Below are positions 16,214 through 24,638 of a stretch of 64,000 nucleotides of DNA, piece by piece. The notes beneath the pieces are model-generated. The model worked only from the letters and a program-made list of their open reading frames with translations. It did no database searches and was not told the origin of the DNA. Location: positions 1 to 64,000 of the forward strand of contig JAHEDI010000005.1 in assembly GCA_024641305.1 (NCBI GenBank). The letters are read 5' to 3'. The position numbers and the translations under genes were made by a program. Position 1 is the stretch's first letter. Each line of letters opens with the position of its first letter. This DNA comes from a bacterium. GTDB lineage: Bacteria > Actinomycetota > Acidimicrobiia > Spongiisociales > JAENVV01.

Positions 16214-16588
16214 GTGGACATAGCGTTATGGGTAGTCGCCGGGGTTTTAAGTGGCATCTTCTTGGTGGCAGGCATTATGAAGATGACCCAAACCAAAGAG
16301 AAGCTCGCTGAGAACATGGGGTGGGTCGAACATTACGAGCCCCGGGCAATCAAACTGATTGGTCTGCTTGAGACCCTCGGCGCGATCGGTCTGATTCTCC
16401 CGGCCGTCACGAACATCCTCCCCATCCTCACCCCTCTGGCGGCGATCGGCATTGCCCTCGTGATGGTCGGGGCGATGTCGCGCCACCTGAGTCGAGGCAA
16501 TGAGACCCAGATGGTCGTCATGAACATGATGTTTCTGCTCATGGCACTGTTTGTGGCCTGGGGCCGTTTCGGCGACTATGCCTTCTAA
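16214..16588 (+). CDS. DoxX-like small membrane protein
   Basis: 124 residues from the GTG at 16214, chosen because GGAGGAGG lies 6 bases upstream; a start at 16196 would place that ribosome site inside the gene. Four helices are visible: IALWVVAGVLSGIFLVAGIMKM, LIGLLETLGAIGLILPAV, LTPLAAIGIALVMVGAM and MNMMFLLMALFVAWGRFG. GIMKM after helix 1 and E-LGAIGLILP in helix 2 match the DoxX-like family. Members are linked loosely to quinone or thiol redox chemistry at the membrane, but this protein's role is unknown. Confidence 0.75.
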   Translation: MDIALWVVAGVLSGIFLVAGIMKMTQTKEKLAENMGWVEHYEPRAIKLIGLLETLGAIGLILPAVTNILPILTPLAAIGIALVMVGAMSRHLSRGNETQMVVMNMMFLLMALFVAWGRFGDYAF

Positions 16589-16664
16589 GCAGCTCCCTAA
16601 CCAATAGAGCGATTCGCGCCGGGCGCCCTAGGCACACCGTTAGATTCTGGGAGAGGAGCAAAAG

Positions 16665-17984
16665 GTGCGATCAGCGGTAACTGTCGTCGTTTTCGGAGCG
16701 TTCCTGATTGGCTCGTGTGGCGCGGGTGACGGGCCAGACGCAGGGGCTGTCGGTTCGGTGTCGCCTGCCACAACCATCATCGCCCGAACCACCGCTTTAC
16801 CGTCAACGACATTTCAGTCGGCACCGTCGACCACCAACCTGGCGGCGAATGCCAAGCTCACCGCTCTCGTCGATCGGATCCCGGGCGTCATCGCCTCCAA
16901 CAACGTCGACCAGATCGATGCTCTTCTCGACGAATTCTATGCGTTGGCCGAAAGCGGAGACCTTCTCGGGGACCCCGTCGCCGCGTGGGACGGAGTCGAT
17001 GAATTACTCGCTGCCCGAAACGACGCAGTATTTGCTTCGGCACGGCTGGACCTCAAGGGACCGGAGCTGACAGGTGAGGTGACCGCCACCCTGCCTCACG
17101 AGTTCTTTGTCGTACAGGTCGGAACCGGTGTTGTGATCGTCGGGCCGGATGGGGAGGCGTTCGGCAGTCTGGCCAACACGAATCGGGGTGACGAACGCTT
17201 TCGTGAACTCCTGCCGGGGAATCCGGTTGACCTCCAATACTTCCAGGTCGGCAACCGGGTGAAGGGATTCGCCGAATCGGTGGGCGTGACAACCATTACC
17301 GACACTCAGATCTTAATCGCAGGCAATGACCCGATCGGCGTTGGGGGTCGATACGTGGCGACCAGTCTGGACGATCGGGTCCTCACAGTGCATGACTGGG
17401 ACCTTGGATCCCAACCGTCCATCGCCATCGATACCGCCACTGGCGAGACGGTCGAGCTGTCACCCGGTTGTCGGGTTTCGGTGGCAGTCGACGAGGGCTG
17501 GTATCTCATTTGTACCAGCGATCCACACTCCCCTGACGGAGCGTTCGCAGAAGTTCGGTTCCGCTATCCAGGTGGCGAAACGACATTCCTGGGCGGCCCG
17601 GCCTTGGTGAACGAAAGCGGCAACGGTCCGACAGTCGTTGGGCATTGGGCTTCAGTCCAGCCCGGACCGGACGGCGCCCTCCTCGGTCAGTGGTCGGGCG
17701 AATGCGAAGTGCCCTCTGCTCATGTCCTGGTAGACCGCGCCTGGTGGCATGTCTGGTATGACGGCCACGAGCTGGTGGTCGCCGCCGATATGGATTCCGA
17801 GACGTGGGGATCGGCGGAATCCTGGGCGCTTGGATGGCTTGAGTCGGGGCAAGCGGCGATCAGCGTCCATGGCGGCGGTTGCGGTGGGGATGAAGACGGC
17901 CTCATTCTCGTGAATCCAGACGGATCGTTCACCGTGGTCTACCCGTTCGGCAATGCAGAACTTTGGACACAGGGCCGATCCTGA
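16665..17984 (+). CDS. Large secreted lipoprotein, hypothetical
   Basis: 439 residues from a GTG preceded by GAGAGGAG, with a TAGATT -10 at 16641-16646. The N-terminus VVVFGAFLIGSCGAG looks like a lipoprotein signal with the lipidated Cys near residue 19, followed by a Ser/Thr-rich linker. A helical segment (about 60-130) precedes a long beta-rich region with repeated VxxGxxxVA and GxYxATSLDDRVLTVHDW patterns, suggestive of a beta-propeller. Several Cys lie in the second half. I do not recognise the family. It would sit on the outer face of the cytoplasmic membrane. Confidence 0.65.
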   Translation: MRSAVTVVVFGAFLIGSCGAGDGPDAGAVGSVSPATTIIARTTALPSTTFQSAPSTTNLAANAKLTALVDRIPGVIASNNVDQIDALLDEFYALAESGDLLGDPVAAWDGVDELLAARNDAVFASARLDLKGPELTGEVTATLPHEFFVVQVGTGVVIVGPDGEAFGSLANTNRGDERFRELLPGNPVDLQYFQVGNRVKGFAESVGVTTITDTQILIAGNDPIGVGGRYVATSLDDRVLTVHDWDLGSQPSIAIDTATGETVELSPGCRVSVAVDEGWYLICTSDPHSPDGAFAEVRFRYPGGETTFLGGPALVNESGNGPTVVGHWASVQPGPDGALLGQWSGECEVPSAHVLVDRAWWHVWYDGHELVVAADMDSETWGSAESWALGWLESGQAAISVHGGGCGGDEDGLILVNPDGSFTVVYPFGNAELWTQGRS

Positions 17985-18001
17985 CGGGAACTCCGGCCAG
18001 G

Positions 18002-18007
18002 TAGACT
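18002..18007 (+). promoter_or_regulatory. -10 box, leaderless-type (cytochrome c gene)
   Basis: TAGACT lies 7 bases before the GTG at 18015. CTGACG at 17981-17986 is a weak -35 candidate with 15-base spacing. Confidence 0.5.
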
Positions 18008-18014
18008 GGTCGTA

Positions 18015-18389
18015 GTGCGCACCCGCTTCATCGTTGCCTTCACCCTGCTGATGTTGACCGGTTGTGGAACAGGAACCCCGGTCTCAACGACCCCAATGTC
18101 CAACGCCGAACGACTCGAACTCGGAGCTGATTCCTATCAGACTTTCTGCGCAGCCTGTCACGGGACCGATCTGCGCGGGACAACCCAGGGATCCTCCCTC
18201 CTTTCAATCGTCTACGAGCCAAATCACCACGCCGACTTCGCTTTCACTACCGCTATCAAAGATGGGGTCAAGGCTCATCACTGGAAATTCAATGACATGC
18301 CCCCTACGGCCTCGATCACAGATGATGAGATCGCCGCAGTCATCGCCTTTGTGAGGAACGTTCAGGACCTCGAAGGCTTCGATCAGTGA
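18015..18389 (+). CDS. c-type cytochrome lipoprotein
   Basis: 124 residues. The start MRTRFIVAFTLLMLTGCGTG is a lipoprotein signal with lipobox LTGC near residue 17. A single haem-attachment site FCAACHGTDLRG (CxxCH) begins near residue 45, and the distal Met ligand is probably in FNDMPPTAS near residue 95, giving a class I mono-haem cytochrome domain of about 80 residues. It would carry electrons at the outer face of the membrane. Its partner is unknown. The next gene encodes a small membrane protein 40 bases downstream, and no oxidase is nearby. Confidence 0.85.
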   Translation: MRTRFIVAFTLLMLTGCGTGTPVSTTPMSNAERLELGADSYQTFCAACHGTDLRGTTQGSSLLSIVYEPNHHADFAFTTAIKDGVKAHHWKFNDMPPTASITDDEIAAVIAFVRNVQDLEGFDQ

Positions 18390-18429
18390 TTTCGACACGC
18401 TTGAGCTCCAGGGCATCGGCGAACTCAAG

Positions 18430-18813
18430 GTGACGTTGTCCTGGGCGCCCTGGGTTTACACGACTCTCGCGAGCCTCGCAGTCGTGTTCCAGCTGGGATT
18501 GGCGATCGGGATGCCCTGGGGTTCAGTTGCCATGGGCGGCAAATATCCAGGAAGGTTTCCCCGCCACGTACGTGGGGCGGCCGTGGTGCAGGCGCTAATC
18601 CTGGTGGCCTTCGGGGCTATCGTTCTCACCAGGGCCGAATTGATTCTGCCGAACTGGCTCGAACCGTCGACGATCGCTGTCTGGTTTGTGGTTGCATTGG
18701 GCGCAATCAGTGTCGTACTGAACCTCACAACACCGAGCAAGTGGGAGCGACGGATCTGGGGTCCGGCAACGATCATGATGCTGCTCAGTAGCCTGGCCGT
18801 AGCAACCAGTTGA
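18430..18813 (+). CDS. Four-helix membrane protein, hypothetical
   Basis: 127 residues from a GTG. Helices: WVYTTLASLAVVFQLGLAIG, VVQALILVAFGAIVLTRAEL, TIAVWFVVALGAISVVLNL and PATIMMLLSSLAVATS. The motif PWGSVAMGGKYPGRFP between helices 1 and 2 looks conserved in a small family of uncharacterised membrane proteins, but I cannot name it. The frame is open upstream back into the cytochrome gene, so the true start is uncertain. It may be co-transcribed with the cytochrome. Confidence 0.6.
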   Translation: MTLSWAPWVYTTLASLAVVFQLGLAIGMPWGSVAMGGKYPGRFPRHVRGAAVVQALILVAFGAIVLTRAELILPNWLEPSTIAVWFVVALGAISVVLNLTTPSKWERRIWGPATIMMLLSSLAVATS

Positions 18814-18840
18814 TGGCCGGTCCTCGTAAGACGGGGTGGC

Positions 18841-20256
18841 CTATGGGACCGGGTGGCGCGTGAGGTCGGCAAATAACGTGTACTCGGGCAGGAAATTCAT
18901 CTCGACCCGACCAGTAGCACCAGCTCGATGCTTGGCAATGATGACCTCCGCCAATCCTTTACTCTCGACCGCCTCAGGGTTGTAATACTCGTCGCGGTAG
19001 ATAAACATCACGATGTCGGCATCCTGCTCGATGGCACCCGACTCACGCAGGTCGCCAAGCCGGGGACGCTTGTCTTCTCTCGCTTCAAGACCACGGTTGA
19101 GCTGGGAGACGGCCAGGACCGGGCACTCCAGCTCACGAGCCAGGTTCTTGAGATTTCGGCTGATCTCGGCGATCTCTTGCTGACGGTTCTCGCGATTACG
19201 ACCCTGCATCAGCTGGAGGTAGTCGAGAACCACGAGGTCGAGACGTCCCTTCTGGCGCTTCAAACGTCGACACTTGGCCCGGACGTCGGTGACGGTTGTG
19301 TACGAGCTGTCATCGACGAAGATCGGCGCCGGATACAGGCGACTTGCTGCGTTCGTGACTTTCTGCCACATCTCGACCGAGAGCTGTCCGGCGCGTAACT
19401 TCATCGAATCGACCCGGCCCATCGAGCACAGAATTCGTTGAATGATTTCGTCCTTGCCCATCTCCAACGAGAACATGGCGACCACCCCGCCGCTGACGGC
19501 GACATTGGTCGCGATGTTCAGGGCGATGGCACTCTTGCCCATCGCCGGGCGAGCGGCGATGACGATGAGATTGGCGGGTTGGAAACCGGCCAACATGCCA
19601 TCGAGGTCCCGGAAGCCGGTGGACAATCCCGTGATCTGCCCGGCGTTGGCCTCGAGCGCTTCGATAGTCTCGAGTGCGGGTTTGAGCATCGTCGACAGCT
19701 CCAACAAACCGTCACCGACCCGCCGTTCGGCGACTCCCAGCACGGTCTGTTCGGCATTGTCAATGACGTAGTCGATTTCCTCGTCCGTCTGGTGGGCCAG
19801 GTTGGTGATCTCGCCACCGGCCCGAATCAGGCTCCTCCGCAGCGCGCTCTCTTCGACGATGTCGGCGTAGTAGTCGACCCGCGAGGCCACCGGAACGGCG
19901 TTCTGGAGGCGGGTGATGAAGGCCGGGCCACCAATTTTGTCCAGCTCGTCTTTGCGGCGGAGCTGGTCTGTAACGGTGACCGCATCAATCGGCTGACTCG
20001 TGTTGTAGAGCTCAACCATGGCTTCATAGATGGCCTGATAGGCGGGAACATAGAAGTCGTACGATGACAGCCGGTCGATAACCGTGTTGGCGGCGTCCGA
20101 GGACAGCAGCATGGCGCCGAGGACCGACTCCTCGGCGTCTGCGTTATGGGGCGGGGTTCTGATACCGCTCGTCCGAGACGGCGCCCGTAGAGGAGCATCA
20201 GGCGCCGGCGGCGCGTACGAGTCATCAGGTGGCTCGTACGCGCCGCCGTCCGCCAT
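18841..20256 (-). CDS. dnaB: Replicative DNA helicase DnaB
   Basis: 471 residues, the normal length for an intein-free DnaB. After a 35-residue Pro-rich tail come the N-terminal DnaB domain (HNADAEESVLGAMLLS through the primase-interacting hairpin region) and the RecA-like C-terminal domain, with Walker A ARPAMGKSA near residue 237, Walker B LDLVVLDYLQLM, and the Arg-rich RENRQQEIAEISR motif. The hexamer unwinds DNA at the replication fork. It is the last gene of rpsF-ssb-rpsR-rplI-dnaB, five bases after rplI, the usual actinobacterial arrangement. Confidence 0.96.
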   Translation of the reverse strand: MADGGAYEPPDDSYAPPAPDAPLRAPSRTSGIRTPPHNADAEESVLGAMLLSSDAANTVIDRLSSYDFYVPAYQAIYEAMVELYNTSQPIDAVTVTDQLRRKDELDKIGGPAFITRLQNAVPVASRVDYYADIVEESALRRSLIRAGGEITNLAHQTDEEIDYVIDNAEQTVLGVAERRVGDGLLELSTMLKPALETIEALEANAGQITGLSTGFRDLDGMLAGFQPANLIVIAARPAMGKSAIALNIATNVAVSGGVVAMFSLEMGKDEIIQRILCSMGRVDSMKLRAGQLSVEMWQKVTNAASRLYPAPIFVDDSSYTTVTDVRAKCRRLKRQKGRLDLVVLDYLQLMQGRNRENRQQEIAEISRNLKNLARELECPVLAVSQLNRGLEAREDKRPRLGDLRESGAIEQDADIVMFIYRDEYYNPEAVESKGLAEVIIAKHRAGATGRVEMNFLPEYTLFADLTRHPVP

Positions 20257-20261
20257 GCGTA

Positions 20262-20708
20262 CTACGCCGGGATGACGTCGAGGGTCAACACAAACTGCAC
20301 GTCTTTGTGCAGTTTGATTGGCACTTCGTGCAGGCCGATGCTCTTGATCGGCTTGTCCAGGTTGATGGCATGGCGGTCCAGCGACACCCCGGCAAACTTC
20401 TGCACGCCGTCGACGATGTCATTGATCCCGATCGAACCAAACAGCCTGCCTTCGTCGCCGGCTTGAGCACCAATGACAATTCGGGTGCCAACCAGTGCCG
20501 TAGCGATGGTTTCGGCCGCTTGACGGGCCTTACGTGACGACTCATCGCGAGCTTCCTTTAACGCCGTAGCGTGCTTGAGAGCACCACCGGTCGCTTTGAT
20601 CGCGACATGACGCGGCAACAAATAGTTGCGGCCGTAACCGTCGGCTACTTCAACAATGTCTCCCTCGACCCCGAGCCCGGGGACTTCCGCTGTCAGAATC
20701 AGTTTCAT
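20262..20708 (-). CDS. rplI: 50S ribosomal protein L9
   Basis: 148 residues, standard for L9. The N-terminal rRNA-binding domain has [33 protein letters not shown], with the diagnostic V-DGYGRNYL-P signature; a helical linker and a C-terminal domain (GRLFGSIGINDIVDGV) follow. It binds helix 76 of 23S rRNA. The ATG overlaps the rpsR stop by one base (TAATG). Confidence 0.96.
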   Translation of the reverse strand: MKLILTAEVPGLGVEGDIVEVADGYGRNYLLPRHVAIKATGGALKHATALKEARDESSRKARQAAETIATALVGTRIVIGAQAGDEGRLFGSIGINDIVDGVQKFAGVSLDRHAINLDKPIKSIGLHEVPIKLHKDVQFVLTLDVIPA

Positions 20709-20962
20709 TAGCGGTTGATGTACGGCAGTAGGGCCATTTCACGAGCGTTCTTGATGGCCATGGCCACCTCACGCTGGTGCCGGGCACAGTTCCCGGTGAC
20801 ACGACGAGCACGGATCTTGGAACGGTCGGAAATATACCGACGCAGAACCGAAACCTCTTTGTAGTCAATGGTGGCGCGCTTGTCCGTGCAGAACACACAG
20901 ACCTTTTTCTTCATTTTGCGGCCGGAATCGTTCCGGCGCTTCTTGCGTGGCTGCTGAGCCAT
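20708..20962 (-). CDS. rpsR: 30S ribosomal protein S18
   Basis: 84 residues. [40 protein letters not shown] carries the S18 signature, and [24 protein letters not shown] is the conserved end. S18 pairs with S6 on the 30S platform, and the genes lie in the same operon. Cys residues of the CVFC type are retained, a zinc-type form. The N-terminal [19 protein letters not shown] is strongly basic. Confidence 0.96.
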   Translation of the reverse strand: MAQQPRKKRRNDSGRKMKKKVCVFCTDKRATIDYKEVSVLRRYISDRSKIRARRVTGNCARHQREVAMAIKNAREMALLPYINR

Positions 20963-20986
20963 ATTGTTTCTCCTAAAGCTGTAGCG

Positions 20987-21439
20987 CTAAAACGGCGCTT
21001 CGTCTGGTCCGAAATCTTCTCTGGCCACCGGGGCGGCCGGAAGACCGCCCCCATCCGAGCCCCCACCGAAGTCACCGCCGCCCGTGCGGGCTGCTTTGGT
21101 AACCGTGGCAGAAGCCCAGCGAAGACTGGGACCGAGTTCATCAATGCGGAGTTCAACGACCGACCGCTTTTCACCTTCGGGGGTATCCCAGCTGCGTTGT
21201 TCGAGGCTGCCGGTCACGATGATGCGAGTGCCTTTCGTGAGCGACTCGGACGCATGTTCAGCGGCTTCCCGCCACAAAGTTCCGCCGAAGTACGACGTCT
21301 CTTCCTGCCATTCGTTTGCCTGATCGCGCCAACGGCGATTGACGGCAATGCGAATCTTGGCCATGGCGATGCCCGATTGCGTAAAGCGCAGTTCTGGATC
21401 TTCAACCAGGTTTCCGATGAGTGTTACGGTATTCGTCAT
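20987..21439 (-). CDS. ssb: Single-stranded DNA-binding protein
   Basis: 150 residues. The OB-fold region is MTNTVTLIGNLVEDPELRFTQSGIAMAKIRIAVNRRW to VVELRIDELGPSLRWASATV. A Gly-rich linker (GGGDFGGGSDGGG) leads to an acidic tip DFGPDEAPF, close to the DDEPPF-type end that recruits repair and replication partners. GAGAGGGA precedes the ATG. It sits between rpsF and rpsR as in most bacteria. Confidence 0.95.
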   Translation of the reverse strand: MTNTVTLIGNLVEDPELRFTQSGIAMAKIRIAVNRRWRDQANEWQEETSYFGGTLWREAAEHASESLTKGTRIIVTGSLEQRSWDTPEGEKRSVVELRIDELGPSLRWASATVTKAARTGGGDFGGGSDGGGLPAAPVAREDFGPDEAPF

Positions 21440-21515
21440 TGATCCCTCTCCTGGGTCGTCTCGTTCGTCACATCAGACCGTGATAAAAGTATCCGGGCTG
21501 ACTGTGACAAAAAGA

Positions 21516-21806
21516 TCAGTCTTCTAGGCGCATGACCTTATGCCGGATGACTGCATCGGACAGGCGCAGGGCACGATCGAGTTCGTCAATCGCCACCGGG
21601 TTGTCGGTCTTGAAGGTGACGAGCGAGTAATAGCCCTCGTTCATGTGATTGATTTCGTAAGCAAAGCGTCGCTTGCCCCAAAAATCCTGTTGGGAGACCT
21701 CGGCGCCTCGAGCTTCCAGCAAGGCTGCGATCTCCTTGACCTTGCTCTGAGCGTCTGGCTCCTGGAGGTCAGGACGATGGATCGTCATGACTTCATAGTT
21801 GTTCAA
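21516..21806 (-). CDS. rpsF: 30S ribosomal protein S6
   Basis: 96 residues from a TTG start at 21806. The family start NNYEVMTIHRPD follows directly, and AGGAGG (complement of 21813-21818) sits six bases upstream, which settles this start over any upstream extension. Conserved features are GRRFAYEI-like GKRRFAYEINHMNEGYYSLVTF and the ending VIRHKVMRLED. S6 forms a dimer with S18 on the 30S subunit. First gene of rpsF-ssb-rpsR-rplI-dnaB. A TTG start on a ribosomal protein gene may limit its translation. Confidence 0.94.
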   Translation of the reverse strand: MNNYEVMTIHRPDLQEPDAQSKVKEIAALLEARGAEVSQQDFWGKRRFAYEINHMNEGYYSLVTFKTDNPVAIDELDRALRLSDAVIRHKVMRLED

Positions 21807-21869
21807 TATGTACCTCCTGTGGACATCCGTCGATGCGGATGGCCCCGCCACGGTGACGGAGCAGGATAT

Positions 21870-21904
21870 GCACCTTGCGGTGCGGAGAGCACCCGGACGG
21901 GTGC
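21870..21904 (-). promoter_or_regulatory. Two hairpins in the rpsF leader
   Basis: On the minus strand a 7-bp hairpin GCACCCG-TC-CGGGTGC (21889-21904) is followed by a 5-bp hairpin GCACC-GCAA-GGTGC with a GNRA loop (21870-21883). They lie 64-98 bases upstream of the rpsF start. S6:S18-binding leader RNAs that autoregulate rpsF are known in many bacteria; whether this is one is inference. Confidence 0.35.
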
Positions 21905-21997
21905 GCGGATCGTGAGTGTAAACGCGGAAGCTCCCGCGAGCTAACTGAGAACCCATTCACATTTCGCGATCGACCCGCAACCCGGTTCCACATTGTG

Positions 21998-22003
21998 TAT
22001 GTT
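21998..22003 (+). promoter_or_regulatory. -10 box, leaderless-type (kbl-tdh operon)
   Basis: TATGTT lies 7 bases before the ATG at 22011 with no ribosome site between. Confidence 0.45.
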
Positions 22004-22010
22004 GGCAACC

Positions 22011-22370
22011 ATGGCGGGCGACCGGGATCGAAACACCAACGGCACTTCCTGGAACTGGGCCTATTTGATACCGGTCATGGGCCTGATGATCCCCATCATT
22101 TCCATCATTGCCATCACCGGCCTGAACCGGACCGAGGTCCTGACGAGCACGATGGCGGCCGTCATCGCGGCGATCGGCGCCGGGACCCTGGCTGGCCGAT
22201 ACCTGCTCGGATACCTGCACCAACTCAGGGTGCTTGAACTTGACGCCCGGAGGGAGATGGTCGCCCTTGAGACCCACCAGCTCACCGAAGCTCAGCGTGT
22301 CCTCAACCTTGACGATCGACTGGACCGCGAAAGGTTGCGCCCCCCTCCGAGGCCTAGCCTGTTGCCATGA
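22011..22370 (+). CDS. Two-helix membrane protein with C-terminal coiled coil, hypothetical
   Basis: 119 residues from ATG 22011. Two hydrophobic helices ([21 protein letters not shown] and [23 protein letters not shown]) are followed by a charged helical segment [20 protein letters not shown] likely to form a coiled coil. It resembles small uncharacterised membrane proteins seen in many genomes. Its stop overlaps the kbl start (ATGA), so it is the first gene of the threonine-catabolism operon, though a link to that pathway is not evident. An upstream TTG at 21993 is a less likely start. Confidence 0.6.
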   Translation: MAGDRDRNTNGTSWNWAYLIPVMGLMIPIISIIAITGLNRTEVLTSTMAAVIAAIGAGTLAGRYLLGYLHQLRVLELDARREMVALETHQLTEAQRVLNLDDRLDRERLRPPPRPSLLP

Positions 22371-23554
22371 GCCGTTTCCTAGAACACCTCTCCTCCGAAT
22401 TGGTCACCCTGCGTTCCGACGGGCTGGAAAAACATGAGCGCCTCATTGCCTCTCCTCAGGATGCCACCGTCAGGCTCAGTGACGGTCAGCAGGTCATCAA
22501 CCTGTGTGCGAATAACTACCTCGGGTTGGCCAATCATCGCCAGCTGATTGAAGCCGCTCATGCCGCGCTCGACACCTACGGTTACGGAATGGCCTCGGTC
22601 CGGTTCATATGCGGAACCCAAACCATCCATACCGCCCTTGAGTCTCGGTTGTCGGCATTCCTCAAAACCGAGGACACCATCCTCTACTCATCGTGCTTCG
22701 ACGCCAACACCGGCCTGTTCGAGACCTTGCTCGGCGAGCAAGACGCCATCATCTCCGATGAGCTAAATCATGCGTCGATCATTGACGGGATACGGCTGTG
22801 CAAAGCCCAGCGATTCCGATACGCCAACAATGATCTCGCAGACCTTGAGACCCAATTGAAGGCGTCCCGAGATGCACGATTCCGACTCATCGCCACGGAT
22901 GGGGTCTTCTCCATGGATGGGATCATCGCCAACCTGCCGGGTATTTGCGATCTCGCCGAAGAATACGATGCGATGGTGTTCGTCGATGACTCTCATGCGG
23001 TCGGGTTCGTCGGTGACCATGGCGGAGGAACTCCGGACTATTGGGGAGTCGAGGATCGGGTCACGATCCGGACCGGAACGCTTGGAAAAGCTCTCGGTGG
23101 CGCTTCGGGGGGCTACACCTCCGGCCCGAAGGAGTTGGTCGCCTGGCTCCGTCAACGGTCCCGTCCATACCTCTTCTCGAATTCACTGGCACCAATGATT
23201 ACTGCGTCGTCAATGACTGCCCTTGATCTCATCGAAGACGGCGCCGGGCGTCGTCGCCGACTGACAGACAACGGGTCCTACTTCCGATCTTCCATGCAAA
23301 AGGCCGGTTTTCGACTGGCAGGGGCGGGCCACCCGATCATCCCGGTGATGCTTGGTGACGCCAAGGTGGCCGGCGAAATGGCCCACCGACTCCTCAAAAG
23401 GGGCGTATATGTAACGGCCTTCTCGTTTCCTGTGGTGCCCCGCGGCCAAGCCCGCATCCGGACCCAGATGTCGGCCGCCCATACGATCGACCATCTCGAC
23501 ACGGCGATCTCGGCATTTGTCGACGTCGGCACAGAGTTGGGCGTACTGGCGTGA
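22367..23554 (+). CDS. kbl: Glycine C-acetyltransferase (2-amino-3-ketobutyrate CoA ligase)
   Basis: A 395-residue PLP enzyme of the alpha-oxoamine synthase family. [14 protein letters not shown], the conserved [31 protein letters not shown] and the PLP-lysine motif [14 protein letters not shown] are all present. It cleaves 2-amino-3-ketobutyrate with CoA to glycine and acetyl-CoA. Adjacent tdh supplies that substrate, which supports kbl over biotin or haem synthases of the same fold. Overlaps both neighbours by four bases. Confidence 0.94.
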   Translation: MSRFLEHLSSELVTLRSDGLEKHERLIASPQDATVRLSDGQQVINLCANNYLGLANHRQLIEAAHAALDTYGYGMASVRFICGTQTIHTALESRLSAFLKTEDTILYSSCFDANTGLFETLLGEQDAIISDELNHASIIDGIRLCKAQRFRYANNDLADLETQLKASRDARFRLIATDGVFSMDGIIANLPGICDLAEEYDAMVFVDDSHAVGFVGDHGGGTPDYWGVEDRVTIRTGTLGKALGGASGGYTSGPKELVAWLRQRSRPYLFSNSLAPMITASSMTALDLIEDGAGRRRRLTDNGSYFRSSMQKAGFRLAGAGHPIIPVMLGDAKVAGEMAHRLLKRGVYVTAFSFPVVPRGQARIRTQMSAAHTIDHLDTAISAFVDVGTELGVLA

Positions 23555-24576
23555 AAGCCCTGATCAAGCCCTTTCCCGCGCCTGGTCTCGAACTGACGGA
23601 CGTGCCGGTCCCCGAGTGCGGCCACAACGACGTTCTCGTCGAAGTCCAACAGGCGTCGATCTGCGGAACCGACCTCCACATCCAAACCTGGGATGAGTGG
23701 GCGGCGGCCACGATCCCGATCGGCATGGTGGTCGGCCACGAATACATGGGAAGAGTGGTCGCCATCGGATCTGAGGTGCGAGGCGTAGCGGTCGGCCAAC
23801 GCGTCTCAGGCGAGGGACACGTGACCTGTGGAACGTGTCGCAACTGCCGGGCCGGACAACGGCACCACTGTCGTAACACCGTAGGAGTGGGCGTAAATCG
23901 GGCGGGGGCGTTTGCCGAATTCGTGGTCATTCCTGCCGTGAATGTCTTCCCGATCCCCGATGACGTCAACGACGACATTGCAACCTTGCTCGATCCCCTC
24001 GGTAACGCCACCCACACCGCCCTGGCCTTCCCCTTGGTCGGCGAAGACATACTCATAACCGGCGCCGGACCGATTGGCCTTATGGCCGGAGCCATCGCCA
24101 ACCACGTCGGGGCCCGACACGTCGTAATTACCGACGTGAACGACTACCGCCTCAAACTGGCTGCCCGCCTCGGGATCGAGCGAGCCGTCCGCGCCGATCG
24201 AGAAACCCTTGAATCAGTAATGGCGGGTTTGGGCATGATCGAGGGGTTTGATGTCGGAATGGAAATGTCGGGCAACCCGAAAGCACTTCGGGACATGCTT
24301 CATGTCATGAATCACGGTTCGAAAGTCGCCTTGCTCGGGATCCCCCCGACAGAGGCTCCCATCGACTGGAACGACGTCATCTTCAAGGGGCTGACGATGC
24401 AAGGCATCTACGGACGCCGTATGTTCGAAACCTGGTACCAAATGACCGCCCTCCTTCAGGGCGGCCTCGACATCAGTCCAGTGATTACTCATCACTTCCC
24501 GTTCCAGGAGTGGGAAACCGCCTTCGCAACCGCCCGCTCGGCCGAAGCGGGCAAGGTGATCCTGACCGGCTGGTAG
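23551..24576 (+). CDS. tdh: L-threonine 3-dehydrogenase
   Basis: A 341-residue zinc-dependent medium-chain dehydrogenase. The catalytic zinc ligands come from SICGTDLHI (Cys near residue 38) and [11 protein letters not shown]; the structural zinc loop is [15 protein letters not shown] near residue 92. The Rossmann motif [12 protein letters not shown] and the family-specific [13 protein letters not shown] near residue 286 identify Tdh. It oxidises threonine to 2-amino-3-ketobutyrate with NAD, feeding Kbl. GTG start overlaps the kbl stop (GTGA). Confidence 0.95.
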   Translation: MKALIKPFPAPGLELTDVPVPECGHNDVLVEVQQASICGTDLHIQTWDEWAAATIPIGMVVGHEYMGRVVAIGSEVRGVAVGQRVSGEGHVTCGTCRNCRAGQRHHCRNTVGVGVNRAGAFAEFVVIPAVNVFPIPDDVNDDIATLLDPLGNATHTALAFPLVGEDILITGAGPIGLMAGAIANHVGARHVVITDVNDYRLKLAARLGIERAVRADRETLESVMAGLGMIEGFDVGMEMSGNPKALRDMLHVMNHGSKVALLGIPPTEAPIDWNDVIFKGLTMQGIYGRRMFETWYQMTALLQGGLDISPVITHHFPFQEWETAFATARSAEAGKVILTGW

Positions 24577-24638
24577 CCGCCCATACCCGGACAGCCATCA
24601 ACCCTCAAGAGTCGAGCCTGGCCGGTCGATATTGGGAT

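Noticed and set aside
16117-16311. Small plus-strand frame beginning at the terminator hairpin
   Set aside because: Its first codons are the hairpin itself, and the DoxX-like start with a strong ribosome site lies in another frame; a leader peptide cannot be excluded but has no support.
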